Source of the DNA: Chloroflexi bacterium RBG_16_64_43
GTDB taxonomy: Bacteria; Chloroflexota; Anaerolineae; Anaerolineales; RBG-16-64-43
Direction of reading: 5' to 3'
Length of the DNA stretch: 6,689 nt
Assembly (NCBI GenBank): GCA_001796965.1
Contig: MGOA01000143.1
Coordinates: 1 to 6,689 of the forward strand
Shown here: one piece after another, positions 3,861 through 6,689 of the stretch
Numbering within the stretch: position 1 is the stretch's first letter
Layout of the letters: each line of letters begins with the position of its first letter
Notes under the pieces: model-generated
The model's database searches: none
Told to the model about the DNA's origin: nothing
What the model saw: the letters and a program-made list of their open reading frames with translations, nothing else
Position numbers and translations under genes: made by a program

Positions 3861-6689
3861 TTAACGCGATTTGAGCACGCCCACGGTCACGTGTTCACCG
3901 TCGAACTCATCGCTGGCGGAGGGCGCGCCTTCCGGCGCGGCGCCTGCGGTAAGCTCGATTGCCAGTGTCTCGCCCATCACGTAGTCGCGGAACTGTTCAA
4001 TGGCCTGCCCCAGCGTCGCAGAGGCTGTGTAGAAGACGAGAATGCGGTCCGAGATCGCCAGGCCCGACGATTTGCGCAGATCCTGCACGCGGCGGACGAA
4101 TTCCCGTGCCATGCCCTCGCGCAGCAAGGAGGGTGTGACGTCGGTACGCAACGCGGCCAGCAGGCCCCCTTCCTCCGCCACGGCAAACCCTTCACGCGCG
4201 CTCAAGCGGACCTCGACCTCTTCCGGCAGCACCTGCAGCTCCTCGCCATCGACCTTCACCTGCAATGGCGAACCCGCGAGCAGTACGTGAGCCGCTGCTT
4301 CGGCCTCCAGCGCAAGCAATGCGCCGCGCAGCTTGGGGAATCGAGCGCCGTATTTGGGCCCGAGCGACTTAGGTAGAGGGTTGAGAGTGTACGAGACGAC
4401 TTCACCCGCCGCGTCGAGCGGATGCACCTTCTTGACGTTGAGCTCGTCGCCCAGGAGATCCGCGTAGCGTGCCAGAAGCACTGCTTGCTGCGGCGAGGTC
4501 ACACTGAAGGCAATCTCGGCCAACGGCTGGCGCACCTTGCGATTGGCTTTGTTGCGCGCGGCATGGCCAAGCGAGGCCCAGCGCAGCACCTGGCGCATTT
4601 CCTCGTTCAGGCCCTCGTCGATCATGGTCCGGTCGTACTCCGGCCAATCCGCCAGGTGCACCGACTCCTGTGCCTCCTTGTTCTGCGACACGACCAAGTT
4701 GCGGTAGAGCGCATCCGCGAGAAAGGGCATGGCGGGCGCGATCAGGCGCGCCAGGGTCACCAGGCATTCGTAGAGCGTAGCGTAGGCGGCGCCCTTGTCG
4801 CCGCTCTCGCCCGCGCGCCAATAACGCCGCCGCGAACGCCGCAGGTACCAGTTGGAAAGCCGGTCGACAAAGGTCTCGATGGGGCGCGTGGCGCCCAGCA
4901 CATCGTAGGTTTCCATCGCCTCGCTCACCTGGCGTGTGAGCACATGCAGCTCCGAGAGAATCCACCGGTCGAGGTCGGTGTAACTGCGCCCTGCCCGCCC
5001 GCCCGCCGGATGTCCCAGGCTGGCCATGCGTTGCAGCGCCTCATCGGGCTGCCAGCCGTCGAGGGTGGCGTAGGTGACGAAGAAAGAGTAGGTATTCCAC
5101 AGCGTGAGCGTGAAATTGCGGATGACCTCCCCGACGAGGTCGGTGGAGTAGCGGCGTTCCTGCCCCGGAGGTGATGCCGTATAGAGGTACCAGCGGAAGG
5201 CATCCGCGCCGTGCACATTGAGCACGTCCCATGGATCGACGACGTTGCCGCGCGATTTCGACATCTTCTGGCCTTCGCCGTCCAGGATCAGCCCCAGGCA
5301 GATGACGTTGCGGAAGGCAACGCTGTCAAAGACAAGCGTGGCGATGGCATGCAGCGAGTAAAACCATCCGCGGGTCTGGTCGACCGCCTCGCAGATGTAG
5401 TCGGCCGGGAACTGCTCGCCGAAGAGCTTCTCGTTTTCGAACGGATAGTGCCATTGCGCCACCGGCATCGAACCGGAGTCGAACCAGCCGTCGATCAGCT
5501 CGGGCACCCGCTTCATCTCGGCCTGGCCGCACGTGGTGCAGGTCCATTCCACGTGGTCCACGTGCGGGCGATGCAAGTCGAGGTCGTGCAACGAGCGGCC
5601 GCTCAGCTGCTCCAGCTCGGCCACCGAGCCGATGCACATCTGATGATGGCAGCCTGGGCATTCCCACACCGGCAGCGGCGTTCCCCAGTAGCGCTCGCGG
5701 CCGAGCGCCCAATCGATGTTGTTGGCCAGCCAGTTACCGAAGCGCCCACGCTTGATGTGGTCGGGGTACCAGTTGATCGTGTCGTTGAGCGCCACCAGAC
5801 GGTCTTTGAGCTGGGTGGTGCGGATATACCAGGTGCTGCGCGCGTAGTAGAGCAGCGGGGTGTTGCATCGCCAGCAGAAGGGGTAGGTGTGATGGATCAC
5901 GTCGCGGCGCAGCAGGAGGCCGCGCGAGGCCAGGTCCTTCTCGATCAGCGGGTCGGCCTCCTTGACGAACAGCCCCTGCCAGGGGGTGACCTCGGGTACA
6001 AAGTTGCCGCGCGGGTCGACCGTCATCGGGATGGGCAGATCATTCTCGAGGGCCGCTTGCATGTCGTCGGCGCCAAATGCGGGCGCCACGTGCACGATGC
6101 CGGTACCCTCGGCTGTGGTCACGAAGTCGCCCAGGATCACGCGGTGCGCCGGTTTCTCCAACGGCATGAAGGTGAAGAGCGGCTGGTAGCCCTTCCCACG
6201 CAGCTCCTCGCCTAGGTAGTCGCCGACGAGCTTGAACTCGGCGCCCTGTAACACCTTCTCGACCAGGTCCTTGGCCAGGATGAGATACTCACGCTGGCCG
6301 TCGGCCGTCGCCCGCTCGACGCGCGCGTACATCATTTTGGGGTGCACCGCCAGCGCGACATTGGCCGGCAGAGTCCAAGGCGTCGTCGTCCACACCAGGA
6401 AGGACGTCTGCGGGTCGTCGCGCAGCGGAAAGCGCACGAAGATCGAGGGATCGGGCGTGTTCTCCTTGTAACCCTGGGATACCTCGTGATCGGATAGCGG
6501 AGTGCCGCAGCGCGGGCAATAGGGAACGACCTTGAAGCCCTGGTAGAGCAGCCCGCGGTCCCACAACTGCCTGAGCATCCACCACACCGACTCGATGTAG
6601 TCGTTGGTGTAGGTTACGTAGGCGTCGGAAAGATCCACCCAGTAGGCGATGCGTTCGGTGAGCTTCTCCCAATCCTGGATGTAGCGGAA
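3861..6689 (-). CDS. ileS: Isoleucyl-tRNA synthetase, apparently type 2, 5'-truncated by window edge
   Basis: Cytosolic class I synthetase that charges tRNA-Ile and edits mischarged valine. The frame is open to base 6689; 942 residues are visible, numbered from the edge. About 100 N-terminal residues with the HIGH motif are outside the window. Visible in order: WEKLTERIAYWVDLSDAYV (7-25) and YTNDYIESVWW (27-37); cysteine pair CPRC (58-61); the editing domain with TTTPWTLPANV (101-111) and GTGIVHVAPAFGADD (195-209); CWRC (272-275); RYWGTPLPVWECPGC (333-347) with C352, then CTTC (384-387), a likely zinc site; DGWFDSGS (400-407); KMSKSRGN (475-482), which helps activate ATP. The anticodon-binding region begins near LDRWILSEL (573-581) and includes NKANRKVRQPL (713-723). 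After KMSKS only one cysteine remains, so the C-terminal zinc finger of E. coli-type IleRS is absent. This, the internal cysteine pairs and the REFVRRVQDLRK segment near the end (862-873) fit the type 2 enzymes of archaea, eukaryotes and some bacteria. Confidence 0.98.
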   Translation of the reverse strand, partial: FRYIQDWEKLTERIAYWVDLSDAYVTYTNDYIESVWWMLRQLWDRGLLYQGFKVVPYCPRCGTPLSDHEVSQGYKENTPDPSIFVRFPLRDDPQTSFLVWTTTPWTLPANVALAVHPKMMYARVERATADGQREYLILAKDLVEKVLQGAEFKLVGDYLGEELRGKGYQPLFTFMPLEKPAHRVILGDFVTTAEGTGIVHVAPAFGADDMQAALENDLPIPMTVDPRGNFVPEVTPWQGLFVKEADPLIEKDLASRGLLLRRDVIHHTYPFCWRCNTPLLYYARSTWYIRTTQLKDRLVALNDTINWYPDHIKRGRFGNWLANNIDWALGRERYWGTPLPVWECPGCHHQMCIGSVAELEQLSGRSLHDLDLHRPHVDHVEWTCTTCGQAEMKRVPELIDGWFDSGSMPVAQWHYPFENEKLFGEQFPADYICEAVDQTRGWFYSLHAIATLVFDSVAFRNVICLGLILDGEGQKMSKSRGNVVDPWDVLNVHGADAFRWYLYTASPPGQERRYSTDLVGEVIRNFTLTLWNTYSFFVTYATLDGWQPDEALQRMASLGHPAGGRAGRSYTDLDRWILSELHVLTRQVSEAMETYDVLGATRPIETFVDRLSNWYLRRSRRRYWRAGESGDKGAAYATLYECLVTLARLIAPAMPFLADALYRNLVVSQNKEAQESVHLADWPEYDRTMIDEGLNEEMRQVLRWASLGHAARNKANRKVRQPLAEIAFSVTSPQQAVLLARYADLLGDELNVKKVHPLDAAGEVVSYTLNPLPKSLGPKYGARFPKLRGALLALEAEAAAHVLLAGSPLQVKVDGEELQVLPEEVEVRLSAREGFAVAEEGGLLAALRTDVTPSLLREGMAREFVRRVQDLRKSSGLAISDRILVFYTASATLGQAIEQFRDYVMGETLAIELTAGAAPEGAPSASDEFDGEHVTVGVLKSR

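Noticed and set aside
4422..5174. A 250-codon plus-strand open frame opposite ileS
   Set aside because: Antisense shadow of the IleRS KMSKS-to-anticodon region, with no recognisable motif or independent signal.
5211..6215. A 334-codon open frame on the plus strand opposite ileS
   Set aside because: It lies wholly antisense to strongly recognisable IleRS sequence. Its composition (rich in A, R, V, H) is what the reverse strand of a GC-rich gene gives, and it shows no domain.
1..6689. CRISPR array, tRNA or rRNA genes, insertion sequences
   Set aside because: No regularly spaced direct repeats, cloverleaf sequence, rRNA signature, transposase or terminal inverted repeats were seen on either strand.

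Overview
This is a GC-rich bacterial window, roughly low 60s percent GC by eye, with GC-biased third codon positions. It holds six genes and no RNA gene, insertion sequence, CRISPR array or phage gene. Gene content and protein style suggest a Gram-positive-like or Chloroflexota-type bacterium: a short single-repeat SppA, an IleRS of the archaeal/eukaryote-like (type 2) kind, and the order ileS-lspA-rluD. The phylum is an inference from family resemblance, not something the sequence proves.

Plus strand, left part. The window opens inside sppA, a signal peptide peptidase whose membrane anchor lies off the left edge. About 200 bases without a gene follow. They carry a good sigma70-type promoter candidate (TTGACA, 17-base spacer, CATACT with an extended -10 TG) and a ribosome binding site. 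These serve a 93-residue protein built from four DnaJ-type CXXCXGXG zinc motifs with no J domain. It converges on the minus-strand genes with a gap of 48 bases.

Minus strand, the rest of the window, read right to left. A 5'-truncated ileS (isoleucyl-tRNA synthetase; the HIGH motif is off the edge) comes first. A 92-base gap holding a perfect 30-bp palindrome follows, then lspA (signal peptidase II), rluD (23S rRNA pseudouridine synthase) and ltaE (low-specificity threonine aldolase). lspA and rluD overlap by four bases (GTGA), and rluD and ltaE are 19 bases apart, so the last three look like one transcription unit. The lspA start has no Shine-Dalgarno sequence but has TACAAT seven bases upstream, which fits a leaderless start.

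The genes are mostly housekeeping: membrane protein and lipoprotein processing (sppA, lspA), translation (ileS, rluD) and amino-acid metabolism (ltaE). ileS-lspA-rluD resembles the Bacillus subtilis order (ileS-ylyA-lspA-rluD), here without ylyA and with ltaE downstream. The least ordinary items are the stand-alone zinc-motif protein, the long palindrome between ileS and lspA, and the possible leaderless lspA start. I see no convincing new multi-gene system.
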